From positions 260,746 to 324,745 of the forward strand of contig JAJEGN010000012.1 of assembly GCA_022819855.1 (NCBI GenBank): a stretch of DNA of 64,000 bases, written 5' to 3'. The notes below the pieces were generated by a model. That model made no database searches and was not told where the DNA came from. It worked only from the letters and a program-made list of their open reading frames with translations. The translations under genes and the position numbers were made by a program. This document shows, piece by piece, positions 10,553-19,562 of the stretch (within the stretch, counting starts at the first letter, position 1; each line of letters begins with the position of its first letter). This DNA comes from Gammaproteobacteria bacterium (GTDB lineage Bacteria; Pseudomonadota; Gammaproteobacteria; Steroidobacterales; Rariloculaceae).

Positions 10553-10976
10553 GGCGGCGCTCCGCCTGCTCGATGAACGCGGTCAACTGGGAATGGGCGA
10601 GTTCCTGGAATACGGAAGCGAGAAACGCGGAGAGCAGCGAACCCGCAACCTCGATGTCCATCGCCAGCCCCACCTCGGAGCCGCCCTCCGGCAGGTCACG
10701 GAAGCTCCAGTGCCCTTCGAGCCGCCGAAACGGCCCCGAAATGAGTTCGATGTCGATGCGATGCGGCTCATCGAGCGTGTTGCGTGTCCGAAAGCTGCGG
10801 TGGAATCCACTCATCCCGACCTCGACCAGCGCTTCGACGGTATTGCCGTCCTGTTTCACGACCCGCGCGCCGTGACACCACTTCAGGACCTCAGGGTAGC
10901 CGCCGATGTCGTTGACGATCGCGAACATCTGTGCGGCGGAGCATGAGACGCGCTCCGTGCGCCTGACGGTCTGCAT
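10542..10976 (-). CDS. ratA: RatA / COQ10-type START-domain protein
   Basis: A 144-residue SRPBCC (START-like) protein. E. coli RatA is described as inhibiting 70S assembly; related COQ10 proteins bind ubiquinone. The conserved segments are the MFAIVNDIGGYPEVLKWCHG entry helix-loop and the RRLEGHWSFRDLP-type strand. It is co-directional and overlapping with rnfH. In many gammaproteobacteria smpB sits directly divergent; here a 5.4 kb block (NHL gene and NSS transporter) lies between them. Whether it acts in translation or quinone biology cannot be told from sequence. Confidence 0.88.
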   Translation of the reverse strand: MQTVRRTERVSCSAAQMFAIVNDIGGYPEVLKWCHGARVVKQDGNTVEALVEVGMSGFHRSFRTRNTLDEPHRIDIELISGPFRRLEGHWSFRDLPEGGSEVGLAMDIEVAGSLLSAFLASVFQELAHSQLTAFIEQAERRHGR

Positions 10977-11033
10977 CAGCGCCTGGAAACGGTCACGGGG
11001 TCGTTAACGGCATCGGCAGCGCATCCCCGTCGT

Positions 11034-14000
11034 TCAGCGGAGCACGAGGGTCTGCGGCTCGCCCTCGGACGATCGAACCCGGAGCGCCCCCTGTCTGGCG
11101 CTTTGGCCGGTGTTGATGACCAGCAGCTCAGTCGCGCTGCCTTCGCCGTTGGCGAAGCGGGGATAGACGAGCGAGTCGGCGCCGTCCTTCTCCGGTTGCA
11201 GGGGCAGGTTGGTGACGACCGGATCCCCCAGAATGTTCACGGTCTTGCGCTGCAGCAATGCCGCCACGTCCGAATCCGAGAACACCCTTACGCTGCCCCG
11301 CAAGGGACTCCGTCCGAACACGTCTTCGAGCGACAGCTCAACCCGGCGGCCCAGCGGCACGATGCGTTCATGTTTCACCGTCGAGTTCCCGTCGAGGTCG
11401 AACAGTTCCAGGTATACGGTTGCGTGTACCGGCCCTTCGTTTACGAGGCTCAGCTCCACGTCGATATCGCCGTGGCGCAGCAGGCTCGGATACGTGGTGA
11501 CGGGAGCCCACATCAGCGTACCCTCCTGGTGGGAGGTCACGAGGTGGGCGCTGCGGATGCTGGCGTCTCTACGCTCGGCCAGCACCAGCGCGGCGGCGCT
11601 GGGGGCACTGCCCCGAACGGCCCGCACGATGCCGAAGCCCGTGGCCGCGGGTCTTGTGTCCTGCAGCGTTTCCTGCATGAACACGCTGCCGGGAGCGATT
11701 TCATAGTTCACGAGTCCGCCGTCGATCTCGAGCACGCCGGCCATGGCTTCATCGGTCGCGTTCAGCAATACATAGGTAATCTGCTGGCCGGCGCCGGTGG
11801 TCACGGCGGGCAGGACCCGCCGGTGTCCGAGCAACTCGGTCGCGGCATCCCGCGCCCGTGGCGCAGCGGCGAGCAGCGTGCCGCCACGACCATCGGGAAT
11901 TCTCAGCATCCCGCTCGCGCTGACGGGTGCGCCCGCTTCCATGGCCAGCGCTCCCTGCATGTCCTCGCCGAGTGCCTGCGCCGCATCGAGGATCCATTGC
12001 TCGCCCGCGGCCAAATCGCGGCGCTGTACAGCGCTGCTACCCGCGATCGTGCGCAACTCGAGTTCCACTTCGACCGCGGCATCGTTGCCGTTGACGATCG
12101 ACAATTCCGTGGTGCGGCCCTCGCGCGTGTCCACGTAGAAAAGCGCCGACTCCGCAGGGTCGGGCACATCGAGCATGACCTCGGTCTCGAGCACCCGGCT
12201 CTGCCGCTCGCTGTCCGTGTCCATCGTTGCCGTGGTGAGCAAGTGTCCGCTCAGCGCGACAAGCTCCGCGTTGCCGTCAAGCTCAAGTTCCGAATAACCG
12301 ACCGAAAACGGCTCGGGACCGATCGACATCTGCGCGTCGAGCGACTCGTATTTGAGGGTTGAGCGCGCCGGCAGATCCACCCTGTAGTCCTCGCGCGGCA
12401 AGGTGAAGACCGTCATCCGACCGTTGAGCCCCTCGCTCTGGAAGAGCCGCTGGTCAGCGGAGTCGAAGTCGCTTCCCCGCGGATCATGGAGCCGGTCCGG
12501 ATGGTGGCGCGGGTCGCCCGGCCCCATCTCGACGGCGTCGAAGGTCTGTTCTCCGATCACGGCGGCCGCTGCGGGCAGGTTCGCCGTATGCCCTGCCGGA
12601 ATGTCGTATCGCAGGACCCGGTGGTTGTACTTGTCGGTAACGTAGAGTCGGTCGTTCACGCTGTCGTACGACAGCCCGTCGGTCTGTCTGAACCTGCTTT
12701 GGGACAAGCCTGGCGTACCGCTCTCGAAGTCCGATTGGCCGATGACGAACGACGCCGCTTGTCCGTTTCGCAGCCGGTCCGGACGCACGTCGAACGCCAG
12801 CACACGATGCTGCCAGGCCACACCGACGAAAAGCCGCTGGTTCGCCTCGTCGAGTTCGAGGTCGCCGGGCAATTCCCAGCGTGTCCTCGACAGGCCGGTC
12901 TCCGTCGAGCTGAAGTCGTCCTGGCCGAGCACGGCGATCGCGTCAGCGCCATTGGCGATTCGCTCCGGATGCACGTCGAATACCAGCACCCGGTGATTGC
13001 CGCCGTCGGTGACGAAGAGCCGTTGATTGACCCGGTCGATCACCATCTCGGCGGCGCGCGCCTCGCTGGGATAAATGCCGCGGCCCGCCCGCGAACCGAA
13101 ATAGATCCGGTTTCGCGCGGCGCGGGGGTCGTATGAGGTGAAGTCCGCCTGACCGAGGACGTAGGAGGCTTCCATTCCGCTTTCGACCTGACCCGGCGTC
13201 ATGTCGAAGACCAGCACGCGATCGCTCCAGGTATCGGCCACGAACAGTCGCTTGTGGGAGTCGTCGTATTCGACTGCGAGCGGAAGCTTGATGCTCGTCG
13301 CGTCCTGGCCGGGGCGCAGGACGCTCGTTTGCGGATCCGGCTGGCCCAGCGCCCAGGCGGCGCCGCGGTCGAGGATGCGGTTCATGCGGTCCAGTTGGTA
13401 TATGAGCACGCGATGCCCGTAGTTGTCGCTGACGAAGAGCCGGTGATCCACCGTGTCGAGCGACACGTCCCTGGCCTGAGTCCAGTAGCGCGGTGAGATT
13501 CGGTTGTTGGCAGAGCGCGCCAGGAAGTCCGGCTCGCCCTCGGGATTGATGTGACCGATCTGGTCGAGCATGGGGGTCGCCGTGGTCTGCATCCTGTCCG
13601 GATGAATGTCGAAGATGTTGATCCGGTTGCCCGCCGGGTAACCGTCCGGCACATAGGCGAGTTGCCGCTCCGAATCGATGGTGACTCTCGGCATCGTCAG
13701 GCGCGTCTGCGAAACGGCCGGGTCCGTCGACTCGAAGTCGGGCTGGCCCAGCACGGCAATGGCATCTTCGTTCAATGCGCCGTTCAGCTTGTCGGGATGG
13801 ACGTCGAAGACGAGGATGCGGTTGCCGAACTGTTCGCCGACGAACAATCTATGGTTCTGCGTATCGACCGACATCCTGCCCGAGCCGTACCTCCTCGGGT
13901 CGGAACGCGGTTCCTGGGACTCGAAGTCGTCCTGCCCGATCACCGCGAAGGCTTCGATGCCCGAGTCGAGATTCTCGTTGCCGACATCGAATACCAGAAT

Positions 14001-14831
14001 TCGCTGATTGCCGCCGTCGGCCACGAACAGGTGCTGAAGCTCGTCGTCATAGGCGACTCCACTTACGCTCGCGAAGCGATTCCGACCCAGGCCCCGCCGG
14101 CGGGCCGTAAGGTCAGGCTGGCCGATGACGAATCTCGCGTCCATGCCGTTCTCGAACCGGTCCGGATGGACATCCCAGACCAGCACCCGATTGTTGCCGC
14201 TGTCGGCGAAGAAATAGAGCTGGCGCTCCGAGTCGACGATGCCGAACCCGCCGCCGCCGATCGTCGCAGGGCCCTCGCCCGGCGACCAGGTCTCGAAATG
14301 GGGCTGCCCGAGCACGCCGATGGCTTCGGGGAGTTCGCCGCGCCCGAGTTCCGCCAGGCTCTCGGGGCTGACGTCGAAGACCAGGATTCGAAATCCCGGC
14401 GGACCGAGGCTCGCGTTGTCGGTCACGAAGAGTCGCTGGTTGACCGCGTCGATCGAGCCGCCGAAGGGGAAGTTCAGGTAGGTGCGGCCGAGCGGCGCGA
14501 ATGCGAAACCGCGCCCGATGAGGCTCCGACCGATACCGTAGTCGGCATGACGCTGCGCGGGCAGGCCGTCATCGCCGAGTGGATAGATGTCGTAACGGGA
14601 GTTGCCGTGGTGTCCGATGAAGAGACGGTTGTTGGCCTTGTCCAAGGCCACGCTGCCGGGTCACCAGACCCCGTGACTCGTGCCTCCGCCATTGGCCACG
14701 CCACCGATGAAGGTCGGGTTGCCGGAGATGTCGTCCGCGCCCAGCGTGTCGCTGGCCGGCAAGCCCGTTTGCTGCGCATGGGCAGCGCTCGCGGCCAGTA
14801 GCCCCCCAAGTAGAAGGGACATTCTCTTCAT
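11034..14831 (-). CDS. Secreted NHL beta-propeller repeat protein interrupted by in-frame UGA
   Basis: The start at 14831 has a GGGGGAG ribosome site and encodes a clear signal peptide (MKRMSLLLGGLLAASAAHAQ). At codon 57 (14663-14661) the frame meets TGA, then continues open for about 1,209 codons. The continuation is a tandem array of roughly 65-70 residue propeller blades with recurring LFVADxGNNRVLVFDV and FVIGQxDF motifs, then a beta-rich C-terminal region. An internal GTG at 14651 could start the downstream part but would leave it without export. The UGA is followed by C, the leakiest context. Possible readings are pseudogene by a point mutation (CGA or TGG to TGA), readthrough, recoding or sequence error. 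The repeats look undecayed. Confidence 0.8.
14634..14663 (-). other. In-frame UGA with SECIS-like hairpin
   Basis: Minus strand: UGA at 14663-14661, then 11 bases, then a perfect six-base stem GGCCTT/AAGGCC with tetraloop GGAC (loop at 14643-14640). The distance, stem and G-rich apical loop resemble the bacterial fdhF SECIS geometry (loop GGUC, stem about 11 bases after UGA). The same bases encode the blade motif ALDKA, so the hairpin may be coincidental. Confidence 0.3.
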
Positions 14832-14870
14832 TGTTTCTCCCCCGGATTCCTGATGCAGAGTGCGTGTTCG

Positions 14871-14898
14871 ATCATAAATGGAGCGTCAGAAATGTCTA
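14871..14898 (-). promoter_or_regulatory. Promoter of the NHL-repeat gene
   Basis: Minus-strand TAGACA (14898-14893) and TATGAT (14876-14871) are separated by 16 bases, 40 bases upstream of the ATG at 14831. Each hexamer matches the sigma70 consensus at five of six positions. Its integrity argues that the interrupted gene is still transcribed. Confidence 0.6.
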
Positions 14899-15032
14899 CT
14901 GGGCGTCATCGCCGTCGTTCGCAACGAAGGGCATCGCGTCGTCAGCAGGGTTTGCGTCCCTGGGCGTGCCACCCGAAGAACTCTCGGCGATCCGGGTCGT
15001 GACTTCAGCAGATCGCAGCCCGACAAAGCGCG

Positions 15033-16406
15033 CTAAATCACTCCAACGCCGCGCAGCAGCACCGCCACAATGGCCAGTGGCGTGAGATAGCGCGCCGTGA
15101 AACGCCAGATCCGGTAGGCGGTACCTGCGTCCGGATCCAGTTCCCCGGACGTCGACTCACGGGCCATGATCCAGCCTGCGAAGATCACGATCGCAAGTCC
15201 GCCGGCAGGCAGCAGGATGCTGTTGCTCAGAAAGTCGATGTTGTCGAAGAACGTGCCCCGCAGGAACGTCACGCCGCTCAAGGTGCTGAACGACAGTACG
15301 GTCAGCAGGCTGATGAGCCAGGTGATGCCGGCCATGATGATCGCGGCCGGTGCACGCCCGAGCCTGAACTTCTCGATGATCCAGGCGGTCGCCGGCTCCA
15401 TGAGGCTGATTGCCGACGTCCAGGCGGCGAAGGTCAGTAGCAGGAACAGCAGCGTCGCGATGACGGTCCCGCCCGGCATCTGGCCGAACGCGAGCGGCAG
15501 CGAGACGAACACCAGCCCCGGTCCCTGATCCGGGTCGAGACCGTTGGCGAACACGATCGGGAACACGACGAGTGCGGCGATCAGCGCGATCGCGGTGTCG
15601 GCCGCGACGACCGCCACGGACATCTTCATGATGGACGTATCGCGCGGCAGATAGGCGCCGTAGGCCATCACCGCGCCCATACCCACACTGAGCGTGAAGA
15701 ACGCATGGCCGAGCGCCTCCATGAGCCCGTCGCGCGTCAGTTCATCGAAACGCGGTTCGAACATGAACCGCAGCCCCTGGGCGAAATTGCCTTCCACCGC
15801 GCTGTAACCGAGCAGGACGAGCAGGAGGAGGACCAGCGCCGGCATCATGAGACGCACGGCGCGTTCGATACCGCGCTCGACGCCGCGCGCGATCACAAAC
15901 GCCGTCGCGGCGAGGAATATCGTGTGCCAGAGCCCGGTACGAAGCGGGTTGGATGCGAGGGCATTGAAGGTTTGCTCGACAGTTTCACGGGTCGCGCCGG
16001 CGAACGCGTTGCTCGCGGACTCGAACACGTAGGCCAGCGCCCAGCCTGCGATCACACTGTAAAAGGACAGAATCAGGAACCCCGTGCCGACGCCCAGGGC
16101 ACCGACCACCTTCCAGTTCCCTGCGCCCGCTTCCTCATCGCCGAGCAATCGCATCGTCGCCACTGGATTGCGCCGGCCGCGCCGGCCGATGAGCACCTCC
16201 GCCATCATGATCGGCAGGCCGACGATCACGATGCAGACGAGATAGACGATGACGAACGCGCCGCCCCCGTTCTCGCCCGCAATGTACGGAAAGCGCCAGA
16301 TGTTGCCGAGACCGACCGCAGAACCGGTGACCGCGAGAATGAAAGCCAGTCTCCCCGACCACTGGCCATGCAAGGATGTGCGGCCGCCAGCGCCCGTTTC
16401 CGTCAT
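15033..16406 (-). CDS. Neurotransmitter:sodium symporter (NSS/SNF) family transporter
   Basis: A 457-residue inner-membrane protein of the LeuT/NSS family, which couples Na+ to uptake of amino acids or similar solutes. TM1 carries the hallmark GSAVGLGNIWRFPY followed by a Gly-rich GENGGGAF segment, which forms the Na+ and substrate sites. About 11-12 hydrophobic segments follow, including one ending in GYSAVEG. The ATG at 16406 has GGGGGAG six bases upstream; a much longer open frame upstream is noise overlapping smpB and ssrA. It is divergent from smpB and upstream of the NHL gene. The substrate cannot be predicted. Confidence 0.93.
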   Translation of the reverse strand: MTETGAGGRTSLHGQWSGRLAFILAVTGSAVGLGNIWRFPYIAGENGGGAFVIVYLVCIVIVGLPIMMAEVLIGRRGRRNPVATMRLLGDEEAGAGNWKVVGALGVGTGFLILSFYSVIAGWALAYVFESASNAFAGATRETVEQTFNALASNPLRTGLWHTIFLAATAFVIARGVERGIERAVRLMMPALVLLLLVLLGYSAVEGNFAQGLRFMFEPRFDELTRDGLMEALGHAFFTLSVGMGAVMAYGAYLPRDTSIMKMSVAVVAADTAIALIAALVVFPIVFANGLDPDQGPGLVFVSLPLAFGQMPGGTVIATLLFLLLTFAAWTSAISLMEPATAWIIEKFRLGRAPAAIIMAGITWLISLLTVLSFSTLSGVTFLRGTFFDNIDFLSNSILLPAGGLAIVIFAGWIMARESTSGELDPDAGTAYRIWRFTARYLTPLAIVAVLLRGVGVI

Positions 16407-16463
16407 GTCGATCTCCCCCGCAGCGTGTTTTTTCGGTTGGGATAATAGGATCATTGCGGCGTC

Positions 16464-16949
16464 ATGGCCAAGAAGCGGGAAAAGCAGCAGACAGCGAACA
16501 CGATCGCGAGGAACAAGCGGGCGCGGTTCAACTACTTCATCGAGGAACGCCTCGAGGCGGGGCTCGAGCTGCACGGCTGGGAAGTCAAGAGCCTGCGGGC
16601 CGGCAAGGCCCAGCTCACGGACAGCTACGTGACGTTCCGCGACGGCGAAGCCTGGCTTCTCGGCGCGCACATCTCGCCGCTGCCAACGGCCTCCGATCAT
16701 GTTCGGCCGGACCCGACACGCACCCGCAGGCTGCTGCTGCACAGGCAGGAGATCGACCGTTTGACTGGGCTCGTTGAGCGCCGCGGCTACGCGGTCGTTG
16801 CGCTTGAACTCTACTGGAACAAGGCGCGGGCCAAGCTCGCGGTCGGGCTTGCCAAGGGCAAGAAGCAGCAGGACAAGCGAGCGACCGTGAAGGACCGGGA
16901 CTGGGAACGGACCAGGGAGCGGCTGCTCAAGAGGGCTGGACGCGAGTGA
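16464..16949 (+). CDS. smpB: SsrA-binding protein SmpB
   Basis: SmpB binds tmRNA and is needed for trans-translation rescue of stalled ribosomes. The 161-residue protein shows the OB-fold core with [12 protein letters not shown], then [19 protein letters not shown] and [10 protein letters not shown], and the basic C-terminal tail that enters the mRNA channel. A GATAAT -10-like box lies 18 bases upstream. It is followed 104 bases later by ssrA, its RNA partner. Confidence 0.97.
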   Translation: MAKKREKQQTANTIARNKRARFNYFIEERLEAGLELHGWEVKSLRAGKAQLTDSYVTFRDGEAWLLGAHISPLPTASDHVRPDPTRTRRLLLHRQEIDRLTGLVERRGYAVVALELYWNKARAKLAVGLAKGKKQQDKRATVKDRDWERTRERLLKRAGRE

Positions 16950-17013
16950 CCGGCGCCGGCGTGGCGGCGACAGAGACAACCCGCGAAACCGGCCATCGCA
17001 CGGTCTTATCTGC

Positions 17014-17041
17014 TTGAAAAACAGCCGTTTGGCCTTACAAT
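17014..17041 (+). promoter_or_regulatory. ssrA promoter
   Basis: TTGAAA (17014-17019) and TACAAT (17036-17041) are separated by 16 bases, with the -10 box 12 bases before the mature tmRNA 5' end. This is a good sigma70 promoter for a stable RNA gene. Confidence 0.75.
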
Positions 17042-17053
17042 TTACGTCTGCTT

Positions 17054-17429
17054 GGGGGCGACATGGCTTCGACGTGGGTCGCGAAACCTCAAGGTGCATG
17101 CCGAGGTGCAGACAACCTCGTAAAACTCTCTGCAAACCTGATAGTTGCCAACGACGACAACTACGCACTCGCCGCCTAAAACCCGGTAGGGTGCCGTCTG
17201 ACTGGAGCCGTGCTTGTGCGTCCAGCGTCCCTCGGGACATTCAGGCGTCATAGCTCACAAGATCGCGACGAGGCAGGTCCGGGGCCGCGTCGTTAAACCA
17301 CTACGGAATCGCTGTTGCGCAGGCCCTGTCGGTCGGACAGCCAGCAGTTAAAACAATTGACCGGACAAGCATGTAGAGCCTGAGGCAGAGGGCTTGCGGA
17401 CGCGGGTTCGATTCCCGCCGCCTCCACCA
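17054..17429 (+). ncRNA. ssrA: Transfer-messenger RNA (tmRNA)
   Basis: One-piece tmRNA of 376 bases with encoded CCA. The 5' GGGGGCG pairs with the 3' CGCCTCC (one G-U pair), followed by A and CCA at 17427-17429. The T-arm is GCGGGTTCGATTCCCGC-like. The resume codon GCC at 17147 opens the tag reading frame, which encodes ANDDNYALAA and ends with TAA at 17177-17179. Partner protein SmpB is encoded just upstream. The 3' end of ssrA is a frequent integration site for genomic islands, and an accessory region starts right after it. Reading frames on both strands across this RNA are not genes. Confidence 0.97.
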
Positions 17430-17725
17430 CTCCCCTTGCGGTGATTCCACCGGAATCTCCTCGTCTGCGCGCATATTTTTCGACTAATTCGCCGTCGGCC
17501 AACTCATCGCGTATCCAGTTCGACGGTTTCAACTCCGGCATGCCCGATGGCGCCCGCCAACACGAATACATCGGCTCCGATCCCGCGATGACCGGTGAGC
17601 GCAAAACGCGCGGCGCACGTCTCTCCCGATTTGCCGTTGCCTGCCCCTGGCGTCCCTGCCGCGCTTGTGGGTACATTTTAGACAGCTTATAGTACATCTT
17701 AACCTTTAATCAGCACTGTTTTTTT
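17430..17725. other. ssrA-hipB spacer, island left edge
   Basis: I see no convincing gene in these 296 bases. Short frames on both strands have no recognisable domain and the minus-strand one runs into the tmRNA. The right end becomes AT-rich and holds the hipB control region. No duplicated ssrA 3' end was noticed at the other side of the island. Confidence 0.4.
17671..17701 (+). promoter_or_regulatory. Direct-repeat operator upstream of hipB
   Basis: GTACATTTTA (17671-17680) and GTACATCTTA (17692-17701) form a direct repeat with start-to-start spacing of 21 bases, two helical turns. They lie 25-55 bases upstream of the hipB ATG. This is a likely site for the HipB repressor, inferred from position. 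Confidence 0.45.
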
Positions 17726-18046
17726 ATGCGTTACAAAAAAAATCTGACCCCGCGTGCGGCACGGGCGCTGAGGAACATCGGAGACGGTATCCGCATAGCA
17801 CGGCGCCGGCAACGTGCCCGTCAAATCGACCTGGCCCTGCGAATGGGCGTCAGCGTAGCGACCGTGCAGTCGCTTGAATCCGGCAACCCCGGCGTGTCCC
17901 TCGGGACCTTCGCCATGGCGATGCTGGCGCTGGGCATGATGCCGCAGTTCGAGACCCTGGCCGACCCGTCCGACGACGCGATCGGGTTGGCTCTGGATCT
18001 GGATGCGTTGCCGGAGCGGGTACGGCGTTCGAAGAAGGACATGTAG
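17726..18046 (+). CDS. hipB: HipB-like Xre antitoxin
   Basis: A 106-residue helix-turn-helix protein placed eight bases before hipA, hence the DNA-binding antitoxin and autorepressor. The Xre HTH spans about residues 20-65, with IRIARRRQRARQIDLALRMG and VSVATVQSLESGNPGVSLGT, the usual helix 2-turn-helix 3 and VS-type linker. The C-terminal tail is Lys/Arg-rich. The ATG at 17726 is preceded by a T-tract rather than a Shine-Dalgarno, so translation may be weak or unusual. Closely related to the HipB-type regulators of the short HipA group. Confidence 0.85.
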   Translation: MRYKKNLTPRAARALRNIGDGIRIARRRQRARQIDLALRMGVSVATVQSLESGNPGVSLGTFAMAMLALGMMPQFETLADPSDDAIGLALDLDALPERVRRSKKDM

Positions 18047-18054
18047 GCGGAGTC

Positions 18055-19356
18055 GTGGCTACCGACACGACATTCGACGTGTTGATCGGCGAGCCGCCTG
18101 TCAAGGTCGGAGAGGCCCGCTCGTCCGTCGTCCGTTCGAAAGAGCTTTCCCGCTTTCGGTACTCGGCCGCCTGGTTGAACCATCCGCGGGTGTTCGCGCT
18201 CTCTCCGGCACTGCCGCTGTCCGATCAATGGCAGCATTTCGCGGGAACGCCAAATGACCGCGGGGCCGCCTTGCCGGGGGTTTTTCGAGACGCCGCACCC
18301 GACGCCTGGGGCCGATCGATCCTCGCCAGAAGCGTCGGCGCGTCCACTGAAACGGAATTCTTGCTGGCCGTCGATGACCGAACTCGCCTGGGCGCACTGC
18401 GCTTCGCCGACAGCGACGGCGTGCCGTTGTCAGCAAACGAACCGCCCATCCCTCGCTTGACGGATCTGCGGCGACTGCACGGGCTCTGTGCCGCGCTTGA
18501 GACGGGGTCGGCCGATCCGAGGGAGATCGCCCGCGATCTTCAAGGGGCGTCGGCATCCATGGGCGGCGTGAGACCGAAATCCGTGGTGGTGGACGAACAG
18601 GGCGTCATGCACATGGCCAAGTTCACGATGACCGGGGACAGCCGGCCGGTCGAACGCGTGGAGGTCGCGACCCTGGCTCTCGCCGCCGAAGTCGGCCTGC
18701 GCGCATCGGCGGCCAGGCTGGCCGATCCGGATTCGACGTTTCCGGTCGCGCTGATCGAGCGATTCGACCGCGTGGTTGGCACAAACCTCCGGGTCCACTA
18801 CATGTCGGCGCAAACGCTTCTCGACTCTCCGCATGGGGACGAGCGTTTCTACACCGACATTGCCGACGCGCTTCGACAAGTGTGCCGGATTGGCGAAAAG
18901 GCCATCTCCGAAATGCGGGAACTGCATCGACGAATCCTGTTCACGATTCTCGTTTCGAACACGGACGACCACCTGAAAAATCACGGGCTGCTGTATACAC
19001 CGTCCAACGGCTGGGAACTGTCGCCCGCGTTCGACGTCAATCCGAGCCCGCAACGGCAGCGTCATCTCAAGACCGGAATCAGCGAGCTGAGTAATTTCGA
19101 GCCCTCCGTTGAAGCGTGGGTCGAGGCGGCCCCGTTCTTCGAAGTGGATGAGGACGAGGCGCGGCAAACGGCTGCCACGATGGCCGCGACAATCACGGCT
19201 CGCTGGCGATCCTTGCTGCTTGAGTCCGGCGTGACCGAAAGGCAGTGCGACGAATACGCTACCGCCTTCGACCACGAGGGTACTCGGACGGCGCAACGAA
19301 TGGGCTTGCGGACAGTGCGCGCTCAGGCGCCGGGCAAAACAGGCCTGAAGAGCTGA
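18055..19356 (+). CDS. hipA: HipA-family serine/threonine kinase toxin
   Basis: HipA kinases phosphorylate cytosolic targets (GltX in E. coli) and induce dormancy. The 433-residue protein keeps the key kinase features: the Gly-rich GGVRPK loop at 170-175, the catalytic NTDDHLKN at 302-309, and the metal-binding AFDVNP with Asp at 327. The N-terminal subdomain has the HipA-type LPGVFRDAAPDAWGR block at about 73-87. The start is a GTG at 18055. It appears intact and forms a type II module with hipB. It is the first module of the island next to ssrA. Confidence 0.9.
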   Translation: MATDTTFDVLIGEPPVKVGEARSSVVRSKELSRFRYSAAWLNHPRVFALSPALPLSDQWQHFAGTPNDRGAALPGVFRDAAPDAWGRSILARSVGASTETEFLLAVDDRTRLGALRFADSDGVPLSANEPPIPRLTDLRRLHGLCAALETGSADPREIARDLQGASASMGGVRPKSVVVDEQGVMHMAKFTMTGDSRPVERVEVATLALAAEVGLRASAARLADPDSTFPVALIERFDRVVGTNLRVHYMSAQTLLDSPHGDERFYTDIADALRQVCRIGEKAISEMRELHRRILFTILVSNTDDHLKNHGLLYTPSNGWELSPAFDVNPSPQRQRHLKTGISELSNFEPSVEAWVEAAPFFEVDEDEARQTAATMAATITARWRSLLLESGVTERQCDEYATAFDHEGTRTAQRMGLRTVRAQAPGKTGLKS

Positions 19357-19422
19357 GTACGCCCGGCGACGCAAACCCGACCCCGGTCTGTCGCTCAATT
19401 TCGGGCATGTCGCAGCAGAACG

Positions 19423-19545
19423 CGCCAACGCAATTGTTGCCAACGACGACAACTACGCTTGGCGCTATCCGTTCGGTTAGGTCGGTCAATCCTCTACTTC
19501 GTCGGGGCCACCGCAATGCGAGCAATGCCGCGCCCTGCGTTGGCG
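19423..19545 (+). repeat. ssrA tag-segment copy within an inverted-repeat region
   Basis: Positions 19436-19458 are identical over 23 bases to the tmRNA tag-coding segment at 17144-17166, with weaker similarity for about 18 bases upstream. Read in the tag frame it gives ANDDNYAWRYPFG then TAG. The segment is enclosed by GCGCCAA/TTGGCGC (19422-19428, 19459-19465). A perfect ten-base inverted repeat, CGCCAACGCA (19423-19432) and TGCGTTGGCG (19536-19545), brackets a further 103 bases. There is no tRNA-like domain or CCA end nearby, so it is not a complete second tmRNA. It lies between convergent hipA and a minus-strand gene. Confidence 0.6.
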
Positions 19546-19562
19546 AGGTGTTGGTCTGGTCT

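Noticed and set aside
17293..17697. Minus-strand frame over ssrA with an AAGIEPASAS-like segment
   Set aside because: It overlaps the tmRNA 3' end; such peptides are typical artefacts of tmRNA/tRNA sequence translated on the reverse strand.
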